This document shows, piece by piece, positions 8,353 through 17,706 of a DNA stretch of 34,160 nucleotides. The translations under genes were made by a program, and so were the position numbers. Numbering within the stretch: position 1 is the stretch's first letter; each line of letters starts with the position of its first letter. Origin of the DNA: Bacteroidaceae bacterium (GTDB lineage Bacteria > Bacteroidota > Bacteroidia > Bacteroidales > Bacteroidaceae). The stretch spans positions 1 to 34,160 of the forward strand of contig JAFQVS010000027.1 of assembly GCA_017407905.1 (NCBI GenBank), in the 5' to 3' direction. Under the pieces are notes generated by a model. The model searched no databases and was not told the DNA's origin. It worked only from the letters and a program-made list of their open reading frames with translations.

Positions 8353-11300
8353 TTATTTTTTGCTCTTTGCAATCTCTTGCAGCAGATGTTTGACGCCCGC
8401 CTCAATCTGTGCATCCCTGCCTGCGAGACGCTCCTCGGGGCTGTTATATACCTCAATGTCGGGCATCAACTGTTGATTTTCGAGGGGCTTTCCGCTGAGG
8501 TCGGTTACGGTTGTCTGCGGCACGCCGAATACAATAGAGGGGTCAATCTGTGTCTCCCACCACACGGCGGTCATTGTGCCGGGGACGGGCGCACCGATGA
8601 GCTTGCCTATTTGCAGTGTCTTATATACGTTGGGGAATCCGTGTGCATTGGAGTAGTTGTCCTCGCACACAAGTACGGCCGAGGGCTTGAACCACTGTGC
8701 AAAGGGGTCGCTGCCTATATACTGTCCGCGCGGGGTGAAGCGTTGATACTCCTTGCCCGAGAGCAGTATGGCAAGGTCTTCGTGCAGCCAGCCGCCGCCA
8801 TTGTGGCGTGTGTCGATGAGCACTGCGTCGTGGTTGCGGTAGCGTCCCAGAAGCTCGGAGTAGGTGTTGCGGAAGCTCTCGCTGTTCATTCCCTTGATGT
8901 GAATGTATCCGATGCGGCCACCCGAGAGTGAATCGACAAGGGCGCGCTTGCGCTCGACCCAGCGTTTGTATAGCAGATTGTTCTGTTGGCTTGCCGTTAT
9001 GGGCTTAATCCACTCCTCGAAACGCTCTTTGTTTCTTGGGTTATAGACGGTGAGCAGTATCTTTTTGCCTGCCTTATTTTCGAGCAGGGGGTAGTAGTCC
9101 TTGCCCTCTTCGATGGTTGTTCCGTTTATCTTCTCTATTATGCAGCCGTTTGTTATTCTGGATTTTGAGGTTGCAATGGGACTTTTCTTTATTATCTCTT
9201 TTATTTTCAGGCCGTCGCCCTTGTGGCTGTGGTCGAAAAAGACGCCGAGCTCGGCTGTCTGATAGCTGCTGCCGATGCCGCTGCGTGCGCCCGTGTGCGA
9301 GGCGTTAAGCTCGCCCAAAAGCTCGCTCAGCATCTCGGCAAAGTCGGTGTTTGTGCTTATGTGGGGCAGGAATTTTCGGTACTCTCGGCCGTAGTACTCC
9401 CAATCGACGCCGTGCAGATTAACATCGTAGAATTTGTCTTTTACCTGTCGCCATACGTGGTCGAAGATATATTCGCGCTCGGCAAGGGGCTTGTGGATAA
9501 ATTCGGCGTTGAATGTGATGTTTTTTGTCTGATTGCTCTTTGTGTCGAATTTTTTTATGCTGCCGGCTGCCGAGTAGATGTTGTTGCCCTCGGCGTCGAG
9601 GATGAGGCGCCCGTATCCAAAGCCTTTGGCTACAATCTTGTCGCTGCTCTCGCGGAAATTACGCTCCCAAAGGTCGCCGCCTCCCTCGAAACTCGTCTGG
9701 TAGTAGAGCTTGTCGCCGCTCTTGCTTAGTACTGCATCGCCCAGCGACGAGGAGTGTGTGGTGAGGCGCACGATGCGGTCGTGGCGATTCTCAAGGTCGA
9801 ATTTCAAGGGTTCTACCTCTTTGGACTTCTTATCGTCTTTATCCTCCTTCTTATCCTCTTTTTTCTTCTTTTTATCTTTCTCTTCGGCCTCTTTCTTGGC
9901 CTTTTCTTCTTTCTCTTTACGTGCCTTCTCGGCCTCTTCGTATAGTTCGAGCTCCTCTTTGTTCATTTGGAATTTGTCGTAGGCCTCGGCGTCGAGGAAC
10001 ATTATATATTCGTCGCTGTGTGCGCCCCAGCTGCCGTGGCTGCGGTATCCTGCGCGGTCGGAGCTCCATATTACGGCCTTGCCGCCTAATGCCCAGCGGG
10101 CGTTGCTGTCGCTGTATCCGCTTTCGGTGAGGTTGTGAATCTCGCCTTTGCCGTCAGCTTTTACAAGGGCAATGTCGATGTTGTTCCATCCGCCTATGCC
10201 GATGTAGTCGGTGAGGAACCATTTGCTGTCGGGCGACCAGCAGTAGCTTATGTCGCCATCGGTGTATGAGTAGTTGAAGCGACCGTCGAGCACGGTGCGT
10301 ATGTTCTTGCTCTTGAGGTTCATCACGCGCAGGGTGGTGCGATTCTCAAGAAAGGCTACCTCTTTGCCGTCGGGCGAGAATTGCGGCTGGAACGAGGCAC
10401 TTTTGCTTACAATCAGCGGCTCCTCTTTCAGCTCGGCTGCGTGGGTGAAATATTTATCCTCCTCGCGCACGATGGTTGTTTGGTATATTCCCCATACGCC
10501 GCCACGCTCGGACGAGTAGATGATGGTGCGGCCGTCGGGGCTAATATCGACGTTGCGCTCCTGCTCGGGGGTGTCGGTGATGCGGCGTGTGGTGTTGTGC
10601 TCGACCATCGTTACAAATACGTCGCCACGGGCGACGAAGGCAATCTCTTTACCGCTCTTCGATACGGCAATGGAACGTGCGCCGCCGGTGAGGTTCATTG
10701 TGCGACGCCGGGCGGGGAAAATGTCGGCTGTGAGGCTGATGCTTACTTTTTTTGCGCTTTTCCCGGGTTGCAGTGTGTAAATGTCGCCGTCGAATGTGTA
10801 GCACAGTGTGCCGCCGTCGCTGCTTGTGAGGAAGCGTACGGGGTGCTTGCTGTGCTTTGTTATCTGCTCTTTTTTACTGCCGTCCAACAGGGCGCGGTGT
10901 ATGTTGAACGAGCCGCTCTCTTCGCTCAGATAGTAGTAGCTGTTGCCGTCGGGGGCCCACACGGGGTTTCTGTCCTCGCCGTCGAATGTGCTCAGTTTTT
11001 TGTATTTGCGGGGCCCATCGACAGAGGTTGTCCATATATCGCGGGTGATTGACGAGCGGTGGTGCTTGCGCCATTGGTCTTCGTAGCCTTTTTTGTCGTG
11101 GTACAGGATGCGACCTTTTGCGTCGATGTTCATCTGCTCCATATACTCCGACGAGAAGAGCTCGGGACGTCCGCCCTCGGTGCTCACTTTATATATCTGC
11201 GAGGTGTTGGGAAACTCGCCATATTGACTATCGGGCATTATCGCGGCGGCATACAGCACGGTGTTTTTATCCAAAAAAGCCACGGGCTTCTCGCTTGTCG

Positions 11301-11616
11301 AGTGTGTGGTGAGGCGTCGGGGAGTGCCGCCCTCTTTTTGTACGATATAAACGTCCATACTGCCCTCACGTGTCGATGCAAAGGCTATCTGCTTGCCATC
11401 GGGCGACCACACGGGCTGTGTGTCGTAGCTTGCGTTTGTGGTAATCTGACGGGCGTTGCCACCGGCGGCATCCACTGTGAAAATATCGCCCATATAGGTA
11501 AAGGCAATTGTTGTGCCGTCGGGCGAGATTGCGCTGTTGCGAAGCCAGCGTGGCGTTTGTTGTGCGGCTGCTGTCATTGCAACAATGCTTGCGCACAGAA
11601 AGAGTAATTTTTTCAT
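8353..11616 (-). CDS. Secreted tricorn-like S41 serine protease
   Basis: Homologue of the tricorn protease, 1087 residues, with a signal peptide (about 1-19), so it acts in the periplasm or outside rather than in the cytosol like archaeal tricorn. Residues 25-540 carry repeated PD40/WD40-like propeller blades (ISPDGTTIAF, WSPDGKQIAF, FSPDGKEVAF). Residues 555-600 are an extreme lysine and glutamate linker. A second propeller part follows (605-700), then a helical core, a PDZ-like domain (about 785-860) and the S41 domain. Catalytic residues by family comparison are S773-H774 (NASHTG), nucleophile S989 (EDNYSNAHG) and E1046 (KPLENQQLMPD). All appear intact. Peptide trimming is the likely role. 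It is first gene of a pair with GH20, 18 bases apart. No confident promoter was found in the 210 bases upstream. Confidence 0.93.
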   Translation of the reverse strand: MKKLLFLCASIVAMTAAAQQTPRWLRNSAISPDGTTIAFTYMGDIFTVDAAGGNARQITTNASYDTQPVWSPDGKQIAFASTREGSMDVYIVQKEGGTPRRLTTHSTSEKPVAFLDKNTVLYAAAIMPDSQYGEFPNTSQIYKVSTEGGRPELFSSEYMEQMNIDAKGRILYHDKKGYEDQWRKHHRSSITRDIWTTSVDGPRKYKKLSTFDGEDRNPVWAPDGNSYYYLSEESGSFNIHRALLDGSKKEQITKHSKHPVRFLTSSDGGTLCYTFDGDIYTLQPGKSAKKVSISLTADIFPARRRTMNLTGGARSIAVSKSGKEIAFVARGDVFVTMVEHNTTRRITDTPEQERNVDISPDGRTIIYSSERGGVWGIYQTTIVREEDKYFTHAAELKEEPLIVSKSASFQPQFSPDGKEVAFLENRTTLRVMNLKSKNIRTVLDGRFNYSYTDGDISYCWSPDSKWFLTDYIGIGGWNNIDIALVKADGKGEIHNLTESGYSDSNARWALGGKAVIWSSDRAGYRSHGSWGAHSDEYIMFLDAEAYDKFQMNKEELELYEEAEKARKEKEEKAKKEAEEKDKKKKKEDKKEDKDDKKSKEVEPLKFDLENRHDRIVRLTTHSSSLGDAVLSKSGDKLYYQTSFEGGGDLWERNFRESSDKIVAKGFGYGRLILDAEGNNIYSAAGSIKKFDTKSNQTKNITFNAEFIHKPLAEREYIFDHVWRQVKDKFYDVNLHGVDWEYYGREYRKFLPHISTNTDFAEMLSELLGELNASHTGARSGIGSSYQTAELGVFFDHSHKGDGLKIKEIIKKSPIATSKSRITNGCIIEKINGTTIEEGKDYYPLLENKAGKKILLTVYNPRNKERFEEWIKPITASQQNNLLYKRWVERKRALVDSLSGGRIGYIHIKGMNSESFRNTYSELLGRYRNHDAVLIDTRHNGGGWLHEDLAILLSGKEYQRFTPRGQYIGSDPFAQWFKPSAVLVCEDNYSNAHGFPNVYKTLQIGKLIGAPVPGTMTAVWWETQIDPSIVFGVPQTTVTDLSGKPLENQQLMPDIEVYNSPEERLAGRDAQIEAGVKHLLQEIAKSKK

Positions 11617-11763
11617 AGGTTCTATATTTTTATGTTTTATATTCTCTGCGAGAGTTTACAAACCACAATTATAGGCAAAAAAAATGATATTCGAGGCAAT
11701 AATTTTAAAATACTATAAAAAAACATAAAAATGTTTTTTGTTTGTCAAAAAGGGAGGTTTTAT

Positions 11764-11795
11764 TTTGCTCGTGGGTATAATATTTATTACTTTTG
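11764..11795 (+). promoter_or_regulatory. Promoter of fhs
   Basis: TTTG (11764-11767), 20 bases, TACTTTTG (11788-11795) fits the Bacteroidota consensus, 31 bases before the ATG. The rest of 11617-11763 is A/T-rich and shared with the upstream side of the divergent protease gene, with no further feature seen. Confidence 0.75.
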
Positions 11796-11826
11796 GGATT
11801 AGTGGAACTATTAAACTCTAACTATT

Positions 11827-13491
11827 ATGAAAACCGATATTGAAATTGCTCAAGAAACTAAACTCGAGAGAATAGAGAATGTGGCAGCAAAGATTGGTAT
11901 TCCTGCCGACGAGTTGGAACATTATGGTAAATATATTGCAAAATTACCTCTGCACCTCATTGGCGGGCAGAAGGGTAAACTAATCCTTGTTACTGCCATC
12001 ACGGCAACAAAGGCCGGCATCGGAAAGACGACCGTCTCCATTGGCCTTGCGCTGGGACTGAATAAAATCGGCAAGCGTGCGGTGGTTGCTCTGCGCGAGC
12101 CTTCGTTGGGCCCCTGCTTTGGTATGAAGGGTGGTGCGGCCGGTGGCGGATACGCACAGGTGCTGCCTATGGAGAAGATAAATTTGCATTTTACGGGCGA
12201 TTTTCACGCAATTACCTCGGCGCATAATATGATTTCGGCGCTGCTCGATAATTATCTTTATCAGCACGCCAAGGATGGCTTCGGGCTGAAGGAGATTCTG
12301 TGGCGCCGCGTGCTTGACGTTAACGACCGCTCGTTGCGCTCGATTGTTACGGGCCTCGGTCCCTCGACCAACGGACTGACGCAGCAGGCGGGGTTCGATA
12401 TTACCCCTGCCTCGGAACTTATGGCCATCCTGTGCCTTGCATCCGATGAGGCCGACCTGCGCCGTCGCATCGAGAATATCCTGCTGGGTTACACTTACGC
12501 GGGCGAGCCTTTCACTGTAAAGGAACTTGGTGCTGCCGGCTCTATCGTGGTGCTTCTGAAGGACGCCATTCAGCCTAATCTTGTGCAGACAACCGAGAAT
12601 ACTCCCGCGATTGTGCACGGCGGCCCCTTTGCCAATATTGCACACGGATGTAACTCGCAGCTTGCCACAAAGATGGCTCTTGCGCACAGCGAATATACAA
12701 TTACCGAGGCGGGCTTCGGTGCCGACCTCGGGGCCGAGAAATTCTACAATATTCTGTGTCGCAAGAGTGGCTTGCAGCCCGATGCTACGGTGATTGTGGC
12801 GACGGCTCAGGGCCTGAAAATGCACGGAGGCGTTGCGCTCGACAAAATTAAGGAGCCCGATATGCAGGGACTGCGCAACGGCCTTGCCAACCTCGACCGA
12901 CACGTCTCTAATCTGCGTTCGTTCGGGCAGTCGGTGATTGTGGTCTTCAACCGCTTCGCAACAGATACCGACGAGGAGATGGCGCTGCTGCGCGAGCATT
13001 GCGAGCAGACACTCGGCCTGCCTTTTGTGATAAACAATGCCTTTGCCGAGGGTGGCGAGGGTGCCGTCGAAATGGCAAACATCGTGGTGGAGACCATCGA
13101 GAAGAATCCATCTCAAAAGCCGCTCCGATTCACATACGACGACACCGACAGCATACGCACAAAGATAGAAAAGGTGGCAAAGAATATCTACGGTGCCGCC
13201 ACGGTATCCTTTGCAAAGGCTGCCCTCGACCGCATTAAGCTGGCCGAGAAGCACGGAATGTCGCAATTCCCCGTCTGCATTGCAAAGACTCAATTCTCCT
13301 TCTCGGGCGACGAGAAACAGTATGGTGCTGTCAGCGGATTCGACCTTAACATCCGCGACGTTGTGCTTAACGCCGGCTCCGAGATGATTGTGGCCATAGC
13401 AGGCAATATTATGCGTATGCCGGGACTGCCAAAAGACCCGCAGGCCAACCGCATAGACTATATAAACGGTGAGATTGTGGGCCTGAGCTAA
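11827..13491 (+). CDS. fhs: Formate-tetrahydrofolate ligase
   Basis: Catalyses ATP-dependent formylation of tetrahydrofolate to 10-formyl-THF, feeding purine synthesis and one-carbon metabolism in the cytoplasm. At 554 residues it has the family length. The P-loop lies at about 60-69 ([10 protein letters not shown]) and differs from the more common PTPAGEGK form, though the glycines, lysine and threonines are kept. Further family segments include [22 protein letters not shown] (about 94-115), [13 protein letters not shown], and [13 protein letters not shown]. The start is ATG at 11827, 31 bases after a strong promoter. It is monocistronic, flanked by that promoter and a terminator. No folD or formate-lyase gene is next to it, so the source of formate is not shown here. 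Confidence 0.96.
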   Translation: MKTDIEIAQETKLERIENVAAKIGIPADELEHYGKYIAKLPLHLIGGQKGKLILVTAITATKAGIGKTTVSIGLALGLNKIGKRAVVALREPSLGPCFGMKGGAAGGGYAQVLPMEKINLHFTGDFHAITSAHNMISALLDNYLYQHAKDGFGLKEILWRRVLDVNDRSLRSIVTGLGPSTNGLTQQAGFDITPASELMAILCLASDEADLRRRIENILLGYTYAGEPFTVKELGAAGSIVVLLKDAIQPNLVQTTENTPAIVHGGPFANIAHGCNSQLATKMALAHSEYTITEAGFGADLGAEKFYNILCRKSGLQPDATVIVATAQGLKMHGGVALDKIKEPDMQGLRNGLANLDRHVSNLRSFGQSVIVVFNRFATDTDEEMALLREHCEQTLGLPFVINNAFAEGGEGAVEMANIVVETIEKNPSQKPLRFTYDDTDSIRTKIEKVAKNIYGAATVSFAKAALDRIKLAEKHGMSQFPVCIAKTQFSFSGDEKQYGAVSGFDLNIRDVVLNAGSEMIVAIAGNIMRMPGLPKDPQANRIDYINGEIVGLS

Positions 13492-13550
13492 TGTCTCTTA
13501 CCCTTTAGTGGAGAGTATGACCGATGAAAATCGGTTAAGTAAATTATAGT

Positions 13551-13592
13551 GTGCTCGGCTGCTGTATAACAGTGGTCGAGCACCGCTTTTTT
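13551..13592 (+). terminator. Terminator after fhs
   Basis: Arms GTGCTCG (13551-13557) and CGAGCAC (13577-13583), with an inner CTGT/ACAG pair, form a hairpin followed by six T (13587-13592), about 60 bases past the fhs stop. Confidence 0.8.
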
Positions 13593-13661
13593 GTTCAAAC
13601 TCGCTTAATCGACTGTTTCTAATCGCCCTGTAAGGGCAAAATTATATTTTATTTGTAACTT

Positions 13662-13693
13662 TTTGTCTTTCTGCCGTTTTTTGTGTTTATTTG
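13662..13693 (+). promoter_or_regulatory. Probable promoter of the WG-repeat kinase gene
   Basis: TTTG (13662-13665), 20 bases, TTTATTTG (13686-13693). The -7 box has one mismatch to TAnnTTTG. It ends 21 bases before the ATG. A small GCCCT/AGGGC hairpin at 13625-13637 lies just upstream. Confidence 0.5.
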
Positions 13694-13714
13694 CAAAAGT
13701 AAATTTAAATTACA

Positions 13715-15790
13715 ATGCAGCATTTATCCGAGGGAACACTCCTACAAGGAGGAAAATTTAAAATAGAGAAAATCTTGGGTCAGGGTGGTTTCGGAATCAC
13801 CTATCTTGCTTCGCAGACAATCTCGGTCGAAGGTTCAATAGGCGAGATAAAGACCGAGATAAAGTTGGCTATCAAAGAGTTCTTTATGAAGGACGTATGT
13901 AACAGGAACGAAGATAGCAATATCGTCTCTGTGCCATCGGTTGGCAGTAAAGAGCTTGTAGAACGCTTCAAACAGAAATTCATTATGGAGGCGCGCAGCA
14001 TATCCAAACTTAAACATCCGCATATAGTTAAGGTTGTCGATGTTTTCGAGGAGAACGGCACCGCCTATTATGTGATGGAGTATTACAATGGCGGCTCTCT
14101 TGGCGACCTTGTAAAGGACGGTAACCTTCTTTCCGAGTCCGATGCAGTGAGATACATAACTCAAATTGCCGATGCAGTGGGTTATATTCACAAACAGAAA
14201 GTAAACCACCTCGACATTAAGCCGGGTAACATCTTGCTCGATGGTAAGGCAAATGGTATTTTAATAGGTTTTGGACTCAGCAAGCAGTATGACGAAAAGG
14301 GCTCGCAGACAAGCTTTACTCCCGTTGGCATCAGCCACGGTTACGCGCCTATGGAGCAGTATAAACAGAATGGTGTGAGCGCCTTTTCGCCGCAGAGCGA
14401 TATTTACGCTCTTGGTGCCACGCTCTACAAGCTGGTAACGGGTGCGACGCCCCCGCAGGCAATGGATATTTTGGATGAGGGGCTGCCCGCGCTGCCGCAG
14501 AATATCTCGCCCCGCGTGAGAAACGCTGTGGCACAGGCTATGCAACCGCGTAAGAGCGACCGCCCCGCCACGGCCGAGGAGTTTATTGCGCTGCTCGGCG
14601 CCTCGGGGGCCGCCGCCGATGTAACAATTCTCGACGTTGTCCCTGAGCCCGAAAAGCCCGAACCCAAGAAGCCCGAACCTAAAAAGTCTGAGCCCGAAAA
14701 GCCCGAACCACAAAAGAGTAACCCGTGGAAGTGGATTGCAGCCGCGGTGGCAGTGGTTGTAATTTTGGGCGTCTCGGCTATGCTGTTAAATGCCGAGAAA
14801 AGCATCGCCGTTATCGAGAATAACGGAAAATATGGCCTGATAGACGAGAACAGCGTGGCAATTACACCACTAAAATATGATTATCTCGACTACTCCGATT
14901 CTCTTGGCATAGCCATCGCCCTATTAAACCATAAATGGGGCTTTATCGACAAGAACGGACAAGAAATAGTTGCTCTGAAATATGATAATGTAAATGAATT
15001 TTCCGAGGGACGTGCTTGTGTTTATCTGAACGGCAGATGGGGCTACGTTGATGAAAGTGGCAATGAGATTACCCCATTGAAGTATGATTATGCCGATGGT
15101 TTTTCCGAGGGTCTTGCTATTGTTAGATTAAACTGGAAATATGGCTTTATTGACAAGAGTGGCAATGAGGTTATTCCATTTAAGTACGATTATATTGGTG
15201 AATTTTCCGAGGGTCTTGCTATTGTTAGATTAATCTGGAAATATGGCTTTATTGACAAGAGTGGCAACGAGGTTATTCCATTAAAGTATGATAAAGCTTG
15301 GGATTTCTCCGAGGGCCTTGCTGCTGTTAAATTAAACGGAAAATATGGCTTTATTGACAAGAGTGGTAACGAGGTTATTCCATTGAAGTATGATTTACCT
15401 AATAGTTTCAAAGAGGGCCTTGCTAAGGTTAAATTAAATGATAAATATGGCTTTATCGACAAGAGTGGCAATGTGGTTATTCCATTAAAGTATGATTATA
15501 TTGGTAAATTTTCCGAGGGTCTTGCTATTGTTAGATTAAACTGGAAATGTGGCTTTATTGACAAGAGTGGCAATGTTGTTATTCCATTAAAGTATGATTA
15601 TGCCGATGGTTTCTCCGAGGGCCTTGCTCGTGTTAAATTAAACGGTAAATATGGCTTTATCGACAAGAGTGGCAATGTGGTTATTCCATTAAAGTATGAT
15701 TTTGCTAATGATTTCTCCAATGCTCGTGCTTGGGTTTATTTAAACGGCGAGGAATTTTGTATAGACAAGAAAGGTAACAGGGTGGATTAG
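13715..15790 (+). CDS. Membrane Ser/Thr kinase-like protein with WG repeats; DFG motif altered
   Basis: A 691-residue protein joining a cytoplasmic PknB-like kinase domain (about 13-295), a proline, lysine and glutamate linker (310-335), one membrane segment (about 339-359) and a C-terminal sensor of WG repeats (372-691). Kinase motifs seen are the glycine loop GQGGFG (22-27), the lysine of LAIKEF (K54), E92 in the C-helix, HLDIKPGN (165-172) with catalytic D167, and SDIYALG. The DFG motif, however, reads GFG: residue 185 is glycine (GGT at 14267-14269) where the magnesium-binding aspartate (GAT) belongs. It may be a pseudokinase, a weakened kinase or a recent mutant. The linker and membrane segment place the WG repeats outside the cytoplasm, where they probably bind an unknown ligand. 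It is flanked by fhs and rarA, apparently as a single-gene unit. Confidence 0.93.
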   Translation: MQHLSEGTLLQGGKFKIEKILGQGGFGITYLASQTISVEGSIGEIKTEIKLAIKEFFMKDVCNRNEDSNIVSVPSVGSKELVERFKQKFIMEARSISKLKHPHIVKVVDVFEENGTAYYVMEYYNGGSLGDLVKDGNLLSESDAVRYITQIADAVGYIHKQKVNHLDIKPGNILLDGKANGILIGFGLSKQYDEKGSQTSFTPVGISHGYAPMEQYKQNGVSAFSPQSDIYALGATLYKLVTGATPPQAMDILDEGLPALPQNISPRVRNAVAQAMQPRKSDRPATAEEFIALLGASGAAADVTILDVVPEPEKPEPKKPEPKKSEPEKPEPQKSNPWKWIAAAVAVVVILGVSAMLLNAEKSIAVIENNGKYGLIDENSVAITPLKYDYLDYSDSLGIAIALLNHKWGFIDKNGQEIVALKYDNVNEFSEGRACVYLNGRWGYVDESGNEITPLKYDYADGFSEGLAIVRLNWKYGFIDKSGNEVIPFKYDYIGEFSEGLAIVRLIWKYGFIDKSGNEVIPLKYDKAWDFSEGLAAVKLNGKYGFIDKSGNEVIPLKYDLPNSFKEGLAKVKLNDKYGFIDKSGNVVIPLKYDYIGKFSEGLAIVRLNWKCGFIDKSGNVVIPLKYDYADGFSEGLARVKLNGKYGFIDKSGNVVIPLKYDFANDFSNARAWVYLNGEEFCIDKKGNRVD
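14828..15787 (+). repeat. Tandem WG-repeat array within the kinase gene (102-base unit)
   Basis: Nine full units and one partial, starting at residues 372, 407, 441, 475, 509, 543, 577, 611, 645 and 679. Unit length is 34 residues except the first (35). Consensus begins KYGFIDKSGNEVIPLKYD and continues with FSEGLA and VKLN. Units 4 to 9 are nearly identical also at DNA level, so they probably arose by recent tandem duplication or are kept alike by gene conversion. Copy number may vary between strains. Confidence 0.92.
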
Positions 15791-15911
15791 TAAAATCCTC
15801 TCCCGCCCCCCAAAAAACTCAATAAGAGAATTTTTATTTTGGGCTGCATCTAACTTTTAATAATACGGAAATAAAATTCAAGCGGCTTTCTGAAAATAGG
15901 AAAAAAATAAG

Positions 15912-15919
15912 TAAGTTTG
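15912..15919 (+). promoter_or_regulatory. Possible -7 element upstream of rarA
   Basis: TAAGTTTG fits TAnnTTTG, 69 bases before the rarA ATG. The -33 partner is weak (TTTCTG near 15887-15892). A hairpin in the leader (about 15930-15963, AAGCCC against GGGCTT with CTG/CAG inside) follows the putative start. Confidence 0.4.
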
Positions 15920-15988
15920 CGACGGAATAAAAGCCCCCTGCTCTTGATTGGCGCAGAGGGCTTACATTAACTTATAAAAGAGATTTTT

Positions 15989-17272
15989 ATGGCACGACCA
16001 TTAGCCGAGCGTTTGCGTCCCAACGATTTTGACAGTTTCGTGGGGCAGCAGCATCTTGTGGGCGAGGGGGCTGTACTGCGCCGAATGATTGAGGGTGGCA
16101 GAATCCTTTCGTTTATCCTGTGGGGCCCTCCCGGCACGGGAAAAACCACCATTGCCAAAATAATAGCCAATAGGCTGAACCGTCCTTTTTATACGCTCAA
16201 CGCTGTGTCGTCGGGCGTAAAAGAGGTGCGCGAGGTAATTGAAAAGGCAAAATCCTCGCCTCTTTTCTCGGGCGGCGGCGCGATACTCTTCATCGACGAG
16301 ATTCATCGTTTCAATAAGTCGCAGCAAGATTCGCTATTGAGCGCTGTGGAGACGGGCGTTGTTACGCTCATTGGTGCAACAACCGAAAATCCCTCGTTCG
16401 AGGTTATTCGTCCGCTTCTCTCGCGCTGCCAGCTTTATGTGCTTAAGTCATTGGAGCGCGACGACCTTTTGTCGCTGTTGCACTATGCTGTGCAGAAGGA
16501 CGAGTTTTTACAGAAACGCTCAGTGCAGTTGCAAGAGACCGATGCGATGCTGCGTTACAGCGGTGGCGATGCTCGCAAACTGCTCAATATCTTGGAGCTT
16601 GTGGTCGAGGCCGACCCCGACACGCCTGTCGTGGTTACCGATGCAAAGGTGGTTGAGCGTCTGCAACAGAATCCCGCGGCCTACGACAAGGGTGGCGAGA
16701 TGCACTACGACATAATCTCGGCCTTTATAAAGTCTATTCGCGGAAGCGACCCCGATGCGGCACTCTATTGGCTGGCACGAATGATTGAGGGGGGCGAGGA
16801 CCCTGCGTTCATTGCCCGCCGCCTTGTAATCTCGGCATCCGAGGATGTGGGCCTTGCCAATCCCAACGCTCTCTTGCTGGCTAATGCGGCGTTCGACGCC
16901 GTGATGAAAATAGGTTGGCCCGAGGGGCGCATCCCACTTGCCGAGGCAACCGTCTATCTTGCAACCTCGCCCAAGAGCAACTCGGCCTATATGGGCATAA
17001 ACAGCGCCCTCGAGGCGGTGCGCGCGACGGGTAATCTGCCTGTGCCGCTGCATCTGCGCAACGCTCCCACAAAATTGATGAAGGAGCTGGGCTACTCGGA
17101 CGGATATAAATATGCGCACGATTATCGGGGTAATTTTGTGCGTCAGCAGTTCCTGCCCGATGGGGGACGTGATTTTAGCTTCTGGGTGCCGCAGGATAAT
17201 GCCTCGGAGGCGAAAATAAAAAAGTGGATGCACGAGTGCTGGGGCGACGAGCGTAAATTCTCGGCCGATTAA
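15989..17272 (+). CDS. rarA: Replication-associated recombination protein A (AAA+ ATPase)
   Basis: RarA/MgsA family clamp-loader-like ATPase acting at stalled replication forks, 427 residues and full length. The N-terminus (MARPLAERLRPNDFDSFVGQ) is the family signature. Walker A is GPPGTGKTT (about 47-55), Walker B is ILFIDEIHRF (about 97-106), sensor 1 is GATTENPSF, and the arginine-finger region is RPLLSRC. The C-terminal part contains KSIRGSDPDAALYWLARM and the segment ASEDVGLANPNAL, both typical of the tetramerisation region. The start is ATG at 15989. Its transcription unit appears to be single-gene, with a hairpin directly after the stop. Confidence 0.96.
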   Translation: MARPLAERLRPNDFDSFVGQQHLVGEGAVLRRMIEGGRILSFILWGPPGTGKTTIAKIIANRLNRPFYTLNAVSSGVKEVREVIEKAKSSPLFSGGGAILFIDEIHRFNKSQQDSLLSAVETGVVTLIGATTENPSFEVIRPLLSRCQLYVLKSLERDDLLSLLHYAVQKDEFLQKRSVQLQETDAMLRYSGGDARKLLNILELVVEADPDTPVVVTDAKVVERLQQNPAAYDKGGEMHYDIISAFIKSIRGSDPDAALYWLARMIEGGEDPAFIARRLVISASEDVGLANPNALLLANAAFDAVMKIGWPEGRIPLAEATVYLATSPKSNSAYMGINSALEAVRATGNLPVPLHLRNAPTKLMKELGYSDGYKYAHDYRGNFVRQQFLPDGGRDFSFWVPQDNASEAKIKKWMHECWGDERKFSAD

Positions 17273-17305
17273 GGGGTGCTTTTGGGTGCGCCCCCGGATT
17301 ACTCT
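17273..17305 (+). terminator. Probable terminator after rarA
   Basis: GGGGTGC (17273-17279) pairs with GCGCCCC (17288-17294, one G-U pair) directly after the stop codon. A weaker T-rich stretch begins at about 17303. Confidence 0.55.
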
Positions 17306-17384
17306 TTTTATGACTTTCTTTTGTTGTATGTGAAAATAATAACTCTTTCCCGTATATGTGTCGCGGGTGTCTGTAACAAAAAAT

Positions 17385-17503
17385 GAGGGTGACCCAAAAG
17401 TATTTTTTACTTCGCGAGAATTGAATATTTGAAAACTATCTCCGATAGGTATCCGAATAAATCAACCTCAAATTTGTAAATTTTCGACTTTTGGGTCAGC
17501 CTC
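17385..17503. mobile_element. MITE-like element, copy 1
   Basis: A 119-base non-coding element with imperfect 17-base terminal inverted repeats of consensus GAGGGTGACCCAAAAGT; the inner 12 bases (TGACCCAAAAGT) are exact at both ends. The interior has a CTATC/GATAG hairpin and is A/T-rich. It is about 90% or more identical to the element at 17707-17825, in the same orientation. No transposase is present, so movement would need a transposase in trans. No target-site duplication is evident. Confidence 0.8.
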
Positions 17504-17706
17504 AGTTAAAAATAACCGCAAACAAAGCACAAAACAATGCTCCTCTTTTTTGTAATAAAGAGGAGCTCCCTAAAAGGGTGAGGAGTTAAAAATAACCGCA
17601 AACAAAAACATTTTATAAAAACAATCGAACTCCTCAGACGCTGCGCGCCAGCTCCTCTTTGTCGAAAGAGGAGCGGCAATAAACAATTAAAACAGAGAAA
17701 AAAAAC
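17504..17706. repeat. Duplicated small repeat and hairpin module between the two MITE-like elements
   Basis: A 23-base direct repeat beginning AGTTAAAAATAACCGC occurs at 17504-17526 and 17584-17606. A hairpin with arms GCTCCTCTTT and AAAGAGGAGC occurs at 17539-17566 and again at 17651-17674 (loops of 8 and 4 bases). Each direct repeat precedes one hairpin, so the two modules are parallel but with different spacers. No gene is seen. Confidence 0.75.

Noticed and set aside
11980-13293. Long minus-strand reading frame (437 codons) opposite fhs
   Set aside because: Shadow of the fhs gene; no start context or recognisable domain.
14828-15787. Regular repeats considered as a CRISPR array
   Set aside because: The repeats are 102 bases, lie in frame and encode WG repeats with no unique spacers.
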